Assembly: GCA_019689585.1 (NCBI GenBank)
Contig: JADGHG010000003.1
Coordinates: 1-52,376 of the forward strand
Origin: Clostridia bacterium
GTDB lineage: Bacteria > Bacillota > Sulfobacillia > RBS10-35 > JADGHG01
Direction of reading: 5' to 3'
Length of the DNA stretch: 52,376 bases
The notes under the pieces: generated by a model
Seen by the model: only the letters and a program-made list of their open reading frames with translations
Database searches by the model: none
What the model was told of the DNA's origin: nothing
Made by a program: the position numbers and the translations under genes
Shown here: in pieces, positions 39,857-48,859 of the stretch
Numbering within the stretch: position 1 is the stretch's first letter
Layout: each line of letters begins with the position of its first letter

Positions 39857-40429
39857 CTAGGCCTCCGCCGGCGTGAAGTCGGGGCAGTACTTGCGCGCTT
39901 CCTCTTCCGAGAGGAACGCCTGCAGGAGGTTGCAGCGGTGCGGCTCGGGCGAGCCGGGCGCCGCGTTTTCGCGGAAGTGCGCGCACCCGCGGCAGGGTTC
40001 CGCCACCTCGAGGTGCCCCGCCGCGCGAAGCGCCCAGATGACCGCCCCGAGGCCGCGCTCGAGGGTCCCGCGCTCCTCCACCGGAAGCGCGGCGAGGGCC
40101 TCGCCCAGGAGGTGGCCCCAGCGCTCGAGGCGGTCGGCCGCGCGCCGTCCGGCGTCGGTCAGGCGCAGAAGCGTGCTCCGCCGGTCGCGGGGGTCGGCTT
40201 CGCGGCGGAGGAGCCCGCGGGCGACGAGCCCGTCCACCACGCCCACGGTGCTCGCGTGCGTGGCGCCCAGGTGCCGCGCGAGATTCCCGACCGAGGTGGC
40301 GAAGGACTTCGTGTCGCGGACGAAGAGGAGGGTCTGCGCCTGCACGGGCGTGAGGCCCGCCTCGCGCGCCTCGGCGAGCGTAGGATGCCGACTTTTTGCA
40401 GGGCCGTCAAGGGGTGGGCATGGGGCCAT
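39857..40429 (-). CDS. MarR-family regulator with C-terminal cysteine cluster
   Basis: 190 residues from ATG 40429. The winged helix is recognisable (LTPVQAQTLLFV, then NLARHLGATHASTVGVVDGLVARGLLRRE, DPRDRRSTLLRLTDAGR). After the dimerisation helices comes CRGCAHF, then PHRC and KYC, four Cys and nearby His that could hold zinc or an iron-sulfur cluster. The N-terminus is uncertain: a five-A run near 40395 would, with one extra base, give the alternative opening TALQKSRHPTLAEA. It may regulate pepC, pxpBC or the hut genes around it. Confidence 0.8.
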   Translation of the reverse strand: MAPCPPLDGPAKSRHPTLAEAREAGLTPVQAQTLLFVRDTKSFATSVGNLARHLGATHASTVGVVDGLVARGLLRREADPRDRRSTLLRLTDAGRRAADRLERWGHLLGEALAALPVEERGTLERGLGAVIWALRAAGHLEVAEPCRGCAHFRENAAPGSPEPHRCNLLQAFLSEEEARKYCPDFTPAEA

Positions 40430-40537
40430 GCGAGGCCGCCCCCGGCGGGCGGCGCGAGGAGGCGCGCCGGGGCGGACGTGCCTCCGGCGCCGCGAGCGCA
40501 CCGTCGTCGCCCGGCGTGCGGAACGCCCGGGCCGTCG

Positions 40538-42217
40538 TCAGGACTCCTGCATGGGGATGCGCAGGCCGCGCTCGCGGGCGACCGCGAGGGCGCGCTCGTA
40601 CCCGGCGTCGGCGTGGCGGACGACGCCGCTCCCCGGGTCGGTCACGAGGACGCGCGAGAGCCGCTCCTCCGCCTCGTCCGTTCCGTCGGCCACGACGACC
40701 ATGCCGGCGTGGAGCGAGTACCCGATCCCGACGCCGCCCCCGTGGTGGACCGAGACCCACGTGGCGCCGGCGGCCGTGTTGAGGAGCGCGTTCAGGATCG
40801 GCCAGTCGGCGATGGCGTCGGAGCCGTCCCGCATCCCCTCGGTCTCCCGGTAGGGCGAGGCCACCGAGCCCGCGTCCAGGTGGTCGCGCCCGATGACGAT
40901 CGGGGCCGCGAGCTCCCCCCTGCGCACCATCTCGTTGAAGCAGAGGCCCGCCCGGTCGCGCTCCCCGTAGCCGAGCCAGCAGATGCGTGCGGGGAGCCCC
41001 TGGAACGGCACGCGCTTCTCCGCCATCTCGATCCAGCGGCGCAACGACTCGTTCTCGGGGAAGAGCTCGAGGATGGCGCGGTCGGTCTTGCGGATGTCCT
41101 CGGGGTCGCCCGAGAGCGCCACCCAGCGGAACGGCCCCTTGCCCTCGCAGAAGAGGTTCCGGATGTAGGCGGGCACGAAGCCCGGGTACGAGAAGGCCTC
41201 GTCGCGCGGAAGCCCGCCGAGCGCGGCCTGCTCGCGCAGGTTGTTGCCGTAGTCGAAGGCGACGGCCCCCCGGGCCTTCAGGTCGAGGATCGCCCGCACG
41301 TGCTCGACCATCGAGGCCCGCGCGCGCCGCACGTGCTCGTCGGGGTCGCGCCGCCGGAGCTCCGCGGCCTCCGCGACGGAAAGGCCCTTCGGCACGTAGC
41401 CGTTCAAGGGGTCGTGGGCCGAGGTCTGGTCCGTGACGACGTCCGGCACGACGCCGCGCCGCACGAGCTCCGGAAGCACGAGGGCGGCGTTGCCGAGGAG
41501 CCCGACCGAGAGCGCCTCGCGGCGGGCCGTAGCCTCGCGGACGAGCGCGAGCGCCTCGTCGAGCGAATCGGTCGCGCGGTCGAGATAGCGCGTGCGGAGC
41601 CGCCTCTCGATGCGCTGCGGGTCGACCTCCACGACAAGCGCCACTCCGCCGTTCATCGTGACGGCGAGCGGCTGCGCGCCGCCCATGCCGCCGAGCCCGG
41701 CCGTCACGACGAGCCGCCCCGCGAGGGAGCCGCCGAAGTGCTGGCGCGCGCACTCGGCGAGCGTCTCGTACGTGCCCTGGACGATGCCCTGGGTGCCGAT
41801 GTAGATCCAGGAGCCCGCCGTCATCTGGCCGTACATCGTGAGGCCCAGGCGGTCGAACTCGCGGAAGTGCTCCCAGTCGGCCCAGGCCGGGACCAGCATG
41901 GCGTTCGCGATGAGCACGCGCGGGGCCAGGCGGTGGGTGCGGAACACGCCGACCGGCTTGCCCGACTGGACGAGGAGCGTGTCCTCGGGCCCCATCGAGC
42001 GGAGCGTCCGCACGATCGCGTCGAAGGCCTCCCAGTTGCGGGCCGCCTTGCCCGCCCCGCCGTAGACGACGAGCTCGTCCGGCCGCTCGGCCACCTCGGG
42101 GTCGAGGTTGTTCATCAGCATGCGGAGCGGCGCCTCGAGCTGCCAGGAGGCGCAGCTCAGCTCCCTGCCGCGCGGCGCGCGCACCGGGCGCGGTCCGCTG
42201 GCCACAGCGCTCGCCAT
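40538..42217 (-). CDS. hutU: Urocanate hydratase
   Basis: 559 residues, the standard HutU length. It adds water to urocanate to give imidazolone-propionate, using tightly bound NAD. Seen are [71 protein letters not shown] and the C-terminal [20 protein letters not shown] 42217 follows GGAGGCGGGGGAG; the open frame before it is non-homologous. The histidine ammonia-lyase gene hutH is not in the window. Confidence 0.97.
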   Translation of the reverse strand: MASAVASGPRPVRAPRGRELSCASWQLEAPLRMLMNNLDPEVAERPDELVVYGGAGKAARNWEAFDAIVRTLRSMGPEDTLLVQSGKPVGVFRTHRLAPRVLIANAMLVPAWADWEHFREFDRLGLTMYGQMTAGSWIYIGTQGIVQGTYETLAECARQHFGGSLAGRLVVTAGLGGMGGAQPLAVTMNGGVALVVEVDPQRIERRLRTRYLDRATDSLDEALALVREATARREALSVGLLGNAALVLPELVRRGVVPDVVTDQTSAHDPLNGYVPKGLSVAEAAELRRRDPDEHVRRARASMVEHVRAILDLKARGAVAFDYGNNLREQAALGGLPRDEAFSYPGFVPAYIRNLFCEGKGPFRWVALSGDPEDIRKTDRAILELFPENESLRRWIEMAEKRVPFQGLPARICWLGYGERDRAGLCFNEMVRRGELAAPIVIGRDHLDAGSVASPYRETEGMRDGSDAIADWPILNALLNTAAGATWVSVHHGGGVGIGYSLHAGMVVVADGTDEAEERLSRVLVTDPGSGVVRHADAGYERALAVARERGLRIPMQES

Positions 42218-42348
42218 TCTCCCCCGCCTCCCCGGAGCCAGCGTAGCACGCCGCCTGCGCGCCCGTCGGCGCGGCCGGCCGGCGAGCCCTGGGAGCCGGT
42301 CTCGGTTCGGGGTATCGTAGGTGGGCACGGGGAAGGGGGGGCCGGAAG

Positions 42349-43011
42349 ATGGAGCGCCTTCTCAGCGACGAGATCCGGCGCAAGGTGGCGGAGGTCCTCG
42401 GCGATGTCGAGCGGGAGGTCGAGCTTCTGCTCGTCGCCCGGGAGGAAGACGACGAGGCCGACGTGATCGCGGAGCTCCTCGCCGAGGTGGCCGAGGCCTC
42501 GCCGCGTCTCTCGAGCCTCCGGCTCTCCCCCGAGGCGGCCCGGCGCGAGGGCCTCGTGGGTGAACCGCACCCGGCCGTGTACGTCCGCGCGAAGGGCGGC
42601 CCGGCGCCGCGCTTCCGCTTCCTCGGCGCCCCGGCGGGCTACGAGTTCGGCAGCCTCGTGGAGGACGTGCGCGACGTCGCCCGCGGTACGACCGGCCTTT
42701 CCGAGGAGACGCGCGCCTTCCTCGCGAGCCTCGCCGACCTGGCGGAGCCCGGCGTGCGCATCGAGCTCGAAGTCTACACGACGCCGACCTGCCCCTACTG
42801 CCCGCGGGCGGTTCGGCTCGCGCACCAGATGGCGATGGAGAGCGAGCGGGTGACGGCCGTCGCGATCGACGCCCTCTCGTTCCCCGAGCTCGCCGACCGC
42901 CACTCCGTCTACGCGGTGCCGAAGACGGTCATCAACGGCGTCCACTCGATCGAGGGAATGGTGCCCGAGGCGGTGCTCGTCGCGCACATCCGAGAGGCGC
43001 TCGGGGCCTAG
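42349..43011 (+). CDS. Protein disulfide oxidoreductase, two thioredoxin folds (PDO-like)
   Basis: 220 residues. The C-terminal domain (about 138-220) has the redox motif TCPYCP (Cys148, Cys151) and a cis-Pro in AVPKTVING. The N-terminal domain (about 1-130) has a thioredoxin-like pattern without Cys. This two-domain form with one CPYC site is common in thermophiles and linked to intracellular disulfide formation or to peroxiredoxin reduction. The stop overlaps that of the convergent PiT gene (TAG and TAG share bases 43009-43010). The ATG follows GGAAGGGGGG. Confidence 0.87.
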   Translation: MERLLSDEIRRKVAEVLGDVEREVELLLVAREEDDEADVIAELLAEVAEASPRLSSLRLSPEAARREGLVGEPHPAVYVRAKGGPAPRFRFLGAPAGYEFGSLVEDVRDVARGTTGLSEETRAFLASLADLAEPGVRIELEVYTTPTCPYCPRAVRLAHQMAMESERVTAVAIDALSFPELADRHSVYAVPKTVINGVHSIEGMVPEAVLVAHIREALGA

Positions 43012-43994
43012 CGCAGGAGGGCGCCGACGAGCCGCCCGCCGGCGTAGGCCACGGCGAACCCGGCCGCGGGGCCGACGGCCCACCCGGCCAGGATCCCTCG
43101 CACCGTGCGCCAGTGCACCGTCTCGAGCCCGCGCGCCAGCCCGGCGCCGGCGAGGGCCCCGACCATCGCCTGGTTGAGCGACGTGAAATAGCCGAAGACG
43201 ACGGCCACAAGGACCACGAGCGCCTGGACCGCCTGGGCCGCGACGGCCACGCCCGCGTCGACCCGGACGATGTCGTAGGCGACGGCCGAAAGGAGCGGCC
43301 GCCCCCACGTGAGGGCGCCCAGGGCCAGCCCGAGCCCGCCCGTGAAGGCGGCGCCCCAGGTGCCCATGAGCCCCGTCATGAGGAGCACGCCGCTCGCGTT
43401 CGAGACGTCGTTCGCGCCCATGGTGAAGGAGACCGCGACGCCCACGCCGATGAGGAAGGCGGCCACGCCCGCTCCGGCGCCCCGCCGACCCGCGCTCGCC
43501 GCGCCTTCTACCGCCCGCCCGAGGACGGGGTGGCGCACGAGGGCCCGCGAGAGGAGGAAGCCGAGGACGGTCGCCGAAAGCGGCGCCGCCACCCACACGC
43601 CCGCAAGGCGCAGGACGGTCGCCCAGTGGACGGCCGCACCGGCCGCCGTCGCCGCGCCCGCCACGCAGAAGACGAGGATCTGGATCGTCGAGGTCGGCAT
43701 CTTGAGGTACGTGAAGAGCGTCGTGAGAAGGAAGGCCGAGGCCACGACCGCGATGGCGGGGGCCACGCCCATCGCGCGGGCGTCGACGAGCGCGAAGGCC
43801 ACCGTGTGCTGCACGGCGTGGCTCGCGAGGGTGGCGCCGAGAAGCGAGAAGCCCGCGACGACGGCGAGCGATCGGACGAGGTCGAGGGCGCCGGCCGCGT
43901 ACGGCATGCCCATGCAGGCGCCGGTGTAGTGGGCGCCCATGCTCCAGGCGAAGGCCAGGGCGAGCGCGACGAGGACGAGGTCCGCGCCCGTCAC
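43008..43994 (-). CDS. PiT-family inorganic phosphate transporter
   Basis: 328 residues with about nine or ten helices. The PiT signature GANDVSNA appears in the second repeat (SFTMGANDVSNASGVLLMTG). The first repeat has a degenerate form (WSMGAHYTGACMGMPYAAGA), so one of the two classical Asp/Asn sites is changed. It may carry phosphate, sulfate or a metal-phosphate complex. The GTG start overlaps the S9 peptidase stop by four bases (GTGA). Confidence 0.85.
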   Translation of the reverse strand: MTGADLVLVALALAFAWSMGAHYTGACMGMPYAAGALDLVRSLAVVAGFSLLGATLASHAVQHTVAFALVDARAMGVAPAIAVVASAFLLTTLFTYLKMPTSTIQILVFCVAGAATAAGAAVHWATVLRLAGVWVAAPLSATVLGFLLSRALVRHPVLGRAVEGAASAGRRGAGAGVAAFLIGVGVAVSFTMGANDVSNASGVLLMTGLMGTWGAAFTGGLGLALGALTWGRPLLSAVAYDIVRVDAGVAVAAQAVQALVVLVAVVFGYFTSLNQAMVGALAGAGLARGLETVHWRTVRGILAGWAVGPAAGFAVAYAGGRLVGALLR

Positions 43995-46069
43995 GCACCG
44001 GCCCCGCCCGAGGCGGCCGGGCGGGCCTCGCCGGCCTCGTCCCCCTCGGCGGCCGGCTCGGCCGCCTGGAGGAGGTGGCGCTCGAACCAGCCGACGATCG
44101 CGCCGAGCCGCTCGATGCGGTTGACCGGCCGGCCGGAGCGCGAGAGCTCGTGGTTCTCGCCCGAGAAGCGGAGGAACTCGACCGTCTTCCCGAGCCGCTT
44201 GAGCGCGACGTAGAACTGCTCGGCCTGCTCGATCGGGCAGCGGTAGTCCTCGTCGGAGTGGATGATGAGGAGCGGCGTCGCGACGTTTCTCGCGTGCCGG
44301 ATCGGCGAGCGCTCCATGATGCGGTCCTCGGCCTCCCAGAGCTCGGCGTCGCCGAGCTCGCGCCGGTTGAAGTGGAAGCCGATGTCGCTCGTCCCGTACA
44401 TGCTGTAGAGGTTCGAGATGCTGCGCTGGGTGACGGCGGCGCGGAAGCGGTCCGTCTGGGTGACGATCCAGTTCGTCATGTACCCGCCGAAGCTTCCGCC
44501 GGTCACGCCGAGCCGCTCGCGGTCGATCCAGCCGAAGCGCCGGAGCACCTCGTCGACGACCTGCATGAGGTCCTGGTAGTCGCGGCCGCCCCAGTCGCCG
44601 ACGCAACCTCGGGTGAAGGCTTGGCCGTAGCCCGTCGAGCCGCGCGGGTTCGAGAAGAGCACGCCCAACCCGCGCGCGGCGAGGAGCTGGAATTCGTGGA
44701 AGAAGGCGCGGCCGTACGCCGAGTGCGGGCCGCCGTGGATCTCGAGCACGAGGGGGGCTTTGGCGCCGGGCGCGAGACCGAGGGGCTTCATGATCCAGGC
44801 GTCGATCTCGGCGCCGTCGTCGGCGATGACCGTGAAGTGCTCGGGCTCGGAGAGGCCCGTCTCGGCGAAGAGCGCGTCGTTCAAGGCCGTGTGCCGGCGG
44901 GCGCCCCGGCCGTCGAGCCCGACGGTGTAGAGGTCGCCGGGCGCGAGGAAGCCGGCGCCGACGTAGGCCGCGATTCCTGCCCCGGGCGCGGCGGTGAACG
45001 AGGTCACGACGACCGGGTCGGCCGTCACGCGGCGCACGCGGCCCGTCTCGACCTCGACGGCGAAGAGCGGCGCCTCCCCGCGCTCCGTGAAGGTGAGGAA
45101 CACCTCGCGGCCGTCCGCGCTCCAGACGGGGCGCGAGGGCCCGTGGTCCCAACGCGCGTCGGCCCCGACCGAGTTGCCGGCCGTGTGGTCGAAGGCGCGC
45201 GTGACATTCCTCGGCTCGCCGCCCTCGACCGGCACGATCCAGAGGTCCTGGTTCGCGACCTGGTCGCCTTGGTCGTGCCCCACGTAGGCGAGGAGGCGAC
45301 CGTCCGGGGAGAAGGCCGGCGACTGCGACGGTCCTCGGCTCGGCGTCAGCCGGCGGGGCTCGCCGCCCTCGACCGGCACGACGAATACGTCCGACCAGCT
45401 CTCGTCCGGGTCGTCGACGCGGTGGTTCGAGACGAAGGCGAGGAGGCGTCCGTCCGGGGAGAAGGTCGGCTGCGACTCGTCGAAGGGGCCGTCGGTGAGC
45501 TGGCGCGATTCGCCCGTCTCGACGTCGACGAGGTGGATGTGGCGCCGGCGGTCGGGGTCGAGGAAGCCCGCGCCGTTGAACTTGTACCGGAGCTTCGTGA
45601 TGCGCCGGCAGGTCGGTTTCGGCTCGCCCGCCTGGCGCTCGTCGTCGTCCTTCCTCTCGGGGTCGCGAAGCGCGACGGCGAGCCGGCGGCCGTCGGGCGA
45701 CCAGGCGAGCTCGCCCGCGCCCGCCTCCTCGCTCGTCACGGGCTGAGCCTCGCCGCCCATCGCCAGGTCGAGGACGTACACGCGCGGCTTCCCCGAGCGG
45801 TTGCTCGTGAAGGCGAGCCGGCGGCCGTCGGGCGACCAGCGCGGATTCTCGTCCACCCCGAGGCCCTCGGGCGGCCCAGCGAAGGTCAGCCTCCGCGGCC
45901 CGGCCTCCGGCCGGTCGAGGTCGAGGAGCCAGATGGACGACTCGTACCCGTTCCGCCGCCGGTCGGCGCGCGTGCGCACGAAGGCGACGCGCCGGCCGTC
46001 CGGCGAGATCTGCGCGTCGCCGACCCACTCGAACCGGAAGAGATCCTCCGCCTGGATGCCCCGTGCCAC
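43991..46069 (-). CDS. S9-family prolyl oligopeptidase-type peptidase
   Basis: 692 residues from GTG 46069, six bases after GGAGCGG. The propeller has many TolB-like repeats (ISPDGRRVAFVRTRAD, WSPDGRRLAFTSNRSGKP, FSPDGRLLAFVSN, FSPDGRLLAYVG). The hydrolase has HGGPHSAYG, Ser526 in GGSFGGYMTNW, Asp608 in DEDYRCP and His640 in GENHELS. It is only distantly similar to the S9 gene at 18639. No signal peptide is seen. It is coupled to the downstream PiT gene. Confidence 0.93.
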   Translation of the reverse strand: MARGIQAEDLFRFEWVGDAQISPDGRRVAFVRTRADRRRNGYESSIWLLDLDRPEAGPRRLTFAGPPEGLGVDENPRWSPDGRRLAFTSNRSGKPRVYVLDLAMGGEAQPVTSEEAGAGELAWSPDGRRLAVALRDPERKDDDERQAGEPKPTCRRITKLRYKFNGAGFLDPDRRRHIHLVDVETGESRQLTDGPFDESQPTFSPDGRLLAFVSNHRVDDPDESWSDVFVVPVEGGEPRRLTPSRGPSQSPAFSPDGRLLAYVGHDQGDQVANQDLWIVPVEGGEPRNVTRAFDHTAGNSVGADARWDHGPSRPVWSADGREVFLTFTERGEAPLFAVEVETGRVRRVTADPVVVTSFTAAPGAGIAAYVGAGFLAPGDLYTVGLDGRGARRHTALNDALFAETGLSEPEHFTVIADDGAEIDAWIMKPLGLAPGAKAPLVLEIHGGPHSAYGRAFFHEFQLLAARGLGVLFSNPRGSTGYGQAFTRGCVGDWGGRDYQDLMQVVDEVLRRFGWIDRERLGVTGGSFGGYMTNWIVTQTDRFRAAVTQRSISNLYSMYGTSDIGFHFNRRELGDAELWEAEDRIMERSPIRHARNVATPLLIIHSDEDYRCPIEQAEQFYVALKRLGKTVEFLRFSGENHELSRSGRPVNRIERLGAIVGWFERHLLQAAEPAAEGDEAGEARPAASGGAGA

Positions 46070-46163
46070 CCTAGCCCGCTCCCCCTTCTCCTCGCTTGGG
46101 ACGCTCGGGGGGAGTTCCCCACGCGGGCCGCGAATGCCTTCGCAACGAGCGGGAGGTCGCACG

Positions 46164-47435
46164 ATGGGGGACGAAGAGCGGACGGCCGCCCGGGCCCGAG
46201 GGACGGTGGGCGGCGAAGGCGGGCGCGCCGAGGAGCTCCAGCCGGCCACCCTCGCCGTGCACGCCGGCCGGCCCGGCTGGCGCGGCGACGGCGAGACGGG
46301 CCTTCCCCGCACGGCCGGCATCCCGACCTCGCCGCCGATCCACCTGAGCACCGCCTACTGGCACCCGACGGCCGAGGACCTCGACCGCGCGATGGCGGGC
46401 GAGCCGGGGCGGTACAGCTACGCCCGCTTCGGAAGCCCGACCGTGGCCGCCCTCGAGGAGGCGCTCGCCGCCCTCGAGGGCACGGAGGCGGCGTGCGCGT
46501 ACCCCTCGGGCATGGCGGCCGTCTTCGCCGCGCTCTCCGCCGCGGGTCTCGGCCCGGGGACGTCGCTCCTCCTCTCCCGGGACGTCTACGGCGCGACGCT
46601 CGCCCTCGCCCGCGACCACTTCGCCCCCCTCGGCGTCGAGGTGAGGACGGTCGACGCGACCGACCTCCGGGCCGTCGCCCAGGCGCTCGCCGAGACCCGG
46701 CCGACCGCCTTCCTCTTCGAGTCCGTCTCGAACCCGCTCCTGCGCGTGGCGGACGGCCCGGAGCTCGTGCGGCTCGCGAAGGCGGCCGGGGCGCGCGTCG
46801 TCGTCGACAACACCTTCGCCACGCCGCTTGGCGCCCGGCCGGCCGAGTGGGGCGCCGACTTCGTCGTCCACAGCACAACCAAGTTCCTCGCCGGCCACGG
46901 CGACGTCCTGGGGGGCGCCGTGCTCAGCTCGGCCGCGGACCGCGAGCTCCTTTCGGCGCGCACGAAGCTCATCGGCTCGGTGCCCTCCCCCTTCGACGCC
47001 TGGCTCGCCTTGCGCGGCCTAAGGACCCTCCACGTGCGCCTCGCCCGCCAGGAGGAGAACGCCGCCCGGCTCGCCGACTGGCTCGCCGGCCACCCGGCCG
47101 TCGCCCGCGTCCACTATCCCGGCCGGCCTGACCACCCCGATCACGAGGTGGCGCGGCGCGTCCTCCGCGGCCCGGGGGCCATGGTCTCGGCCGATCTCGC
47201 GGGCGGCCGGCCAGCCGCCTCGCGGCTCCTCGCCTCGGTGAGGCTCTGGGTGCCCGCCACGACCCTCGGCGACTGCCACTCGCTCGTCCTCTACCCGGCC
47301 GAGAGCTCGCACCGCGGCCTCACCCCGGCCGAGCGGCACGCGCTCGGCATCGGCGACGGGCTCGTCCGCTTCTCGGTCGGCATCGAAGCTTTCGAGGACC
47401 TCCGGCGCGACCTCGCGCGCGCGCTCGCCGGCTGA
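46164..47435 (+). CDS. Cys/Met-metabolism PLP-dependent enzyme (trans-sulfuration family)
   Basis: 423 residues. The PLP Schiff-base Lys240 is in HSTTKFLAGHGD, YSYARFGSPT is the cofactor phosphate loop, and VVDNTFATP holds the Asp that pairs with the pyridine nitrogen. The SVSNPLLRV and SLVLYPAESSHRGL segments fit cystathionine gamma-synthase, cystathionine gamma-lyase or methionine gamma-lyase; sequence alone does not separate them. The first 30 residues are an extra charged stretch. ATG 46164 follows GGGAGG. No SAM or T-box riboswitch is apparent in the 94 bp upstream. Confidence 0.9.
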   Translation: MGDEERTAARARGTVGGEGGRAEELQPATLAVHAGRPGWRGDGETGLPRTAGIPTSPPIHLSTAYWHPTAEDLDRAMAGEPGRYSYARFGSPTVAALEEALAALEGTEAACAYPSGMAAVFAALSAAGLGPGTSLLLSRDVYGATLALARDHFAPLGVEVRTVDATDLRAVAQALAETRPTAFLFESVSNPLLRVADGPELVRLAKAAGARVVVDNTFATPLGARPAEWGADFVVHSTTKFLAGHGDVLGGAVLSSAADRELLSARTKLIGSVPSPFDAWLALRGLRTLHVRLARQEENAARLADWLAGHPAVARVHYPGRPDHPDHEVARRVLRGPGAMVSADLAGGRPAASRLLASVRLWVPATTLGDCHSLVLYPAESSHRGLTPAERHALGIGDGLVRFSVGIEAFEDLRRDLARALAG

Positions 47436-47571
47436 AGGCGTCCTTCGGGCGTCGAAGGAATCGGCGCGCCGAGGTGCCGAATCGGTTTCTTCGGAACGCG
47501 AGGGATCTCCGGCGAGACCGCAAGGCACAGACGGCGACGGGGGCCTTCCCGGCCCGGGCGGGGCCGGGGCG

Positions 47572-48825
47572 GTGGCCCCGGCCCGCACGGCGACACCGCG
47601 CCGCGCCTGGCCGAAGGCCGTGGCCGCGCTCGGCGAGCCGAACTTCCGTCTCTTCTGGGTCGGCCTCTTCCTTTCGAACGTCGGGTCCTGGATCCAGACG
47701 GTCGCGCAGGGCTGGCTCGTCTACGAGCTCACCGACTCTTCCGCCTACCTCGGCGCCGTCGGGGCAAGCCGCGCCGTGCCGCTCGTCGCCCTCTCGCTCG
47801 TCGGCGGCACCTTCGCCGACCGCTTCGACCGTCGCCGCCTCCTCTACGCGACGAACGCCGCCTCGGCCGCCCTCGCCCTCGCGCTCGCCGTCGACACCTG
47901 GCTCGGCTGGGTGAGGCCGTGGCACGTGCTGGCGACGAGCTTCCTCGCGGCCGCCGTCCTGGCCTTCGACCAGCCGGCGCGCCAGGCGCTCTTGCCGGCC
48001 CTCGTGCCGCGCGAGCTCCTCCTGAACGCCATCTCGCTCAACTCGATGACCTTCAACGGCGCCGCCATCCTGGGCTCGGCCCTCGGCGGGGCGCTCGTCG
48101 CGCCGATCGGCACAGGCGGCTGCTTCTTCGTGAACGGGCTGAGCTTCGGCATCGTCATCCTCGCGCTTCGCCGGATGCGCCTTCCCTCGGGCGCGGCCGG
48201 CTCCCCGGGGCGCCCGGGCGGCTCGCTCCTCGGCGACCTGGCGGAGGCGCTCGCCTACGTGCGGCGGAGGCGGGTGATCCTCGCGCTCCTTGTCACGGCC
48301 GCAGGCACGAGCTTCTTCGCGCGCGGCTACCAGGCGCTCCTGCCCGTCTTCGCGCGCGACGTCCTCGCCGTCGGCGTGCGCGGCCTCGGGTGGCTGTCGG
48401 CGGCGCCGGGCGCGGGGACGGTGGCCGGGGCGCTCTCGCTCGCCGCGCTCGGGGAGGTGGGCGGCAAAGGCCGACTCCTCCTCGCGACCTCGCTCGGACT
48501 CGCCGGCACGCTCGTCGGCTTCGCCTACGCGCGGAGCCTCGTCCTCGCCGCGCTCCTCCTGCTCCTATCGGGGGCCTTCTCGATCCTGGCGAGCGCCACG
48601 CTGCAGACGCTGCTCCAGCTCGGCGTCGACGACCGCATGCGGGGGCGCGTCATGAGCATGTACACGCTCACGATGCTCGGGATGATGCCGCTCGGCCAGC
48701 TGCCGCTGGGCGCGGCCGCGGACCTCGTCGGGGCGCCGGCCGCCGTCGCGCTCGGCGCCCTCTTGGCGGCCCTCTGCGTCTCGGGAGCGGCGCTCTGGGA
48801 GCCGCGCCTCGCCCGCGCCCGGTAG
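47572..48825 (+). CDS. MFS exporter, EntS-like (MFS_3) family
   Basis: 417 residues and about 12 helices. FRLFWVGLFLSNVGSWIQTVAQGWLVYELT is the characteristic first helix pair of the MFS_3/EntS group, followed by GGTFADRFDRRRLL (the loop 2-3 motif) and RGRVMSMYTLTMLGMMPLGQL near the end. Members export siderophores, macrolides or other small molecules. The GTG start follows a GC-rich GGGGCCGGGG that only weakly resembles a ribosome site. Confidence 0.87.
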   Translation: MAPARTATPRRAWPKAVAALGEPNFRLFWVGLFLSNVGSWIQTVAQGWLVYELTDSSAYLGAVGASRAVPLVALSLVGGTFADRFDRRRLLYATNAASAALALALAVDTWLGWVRPWHVLATSFLAAAVLAFDQPARQALLPALVPRELLLNAISLNSMTFNGAAILGSALGGALVAPIGTGGCFFVNGLSFGIVILALRRMRLPSGAAGSPGRPGGSLLGDLAEALAYVRRRRVILALLVTAAGTSFFARGYQALLPVFARDVLAVGVRGLGWLSAAPGAGTVAGALSLAALGEVGGKGRLLLATSLGLAGTLVGFAYARSLVLAALLLLLSGAFSILASATLQTLLQLGVDDRMRGRVMSMYTLTMLGMMPLGQLPLGAAADLVGAPAAVALGALLAALCVSGAALWEPRLARAR

Positions 48826-48859
48826 GCGGCGCGCGCGCCCGGGCGCGGCGCCCGGCGGT

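Noticed and set aside
46070-46163. A riboswitch (SAM or T-box) before the trans-sulfuration enzyme
   Set aside because: Only 94 bp separate the divergent genes. I see no conserved SAM-box or T-box core and no terminator/antiterminator pair.
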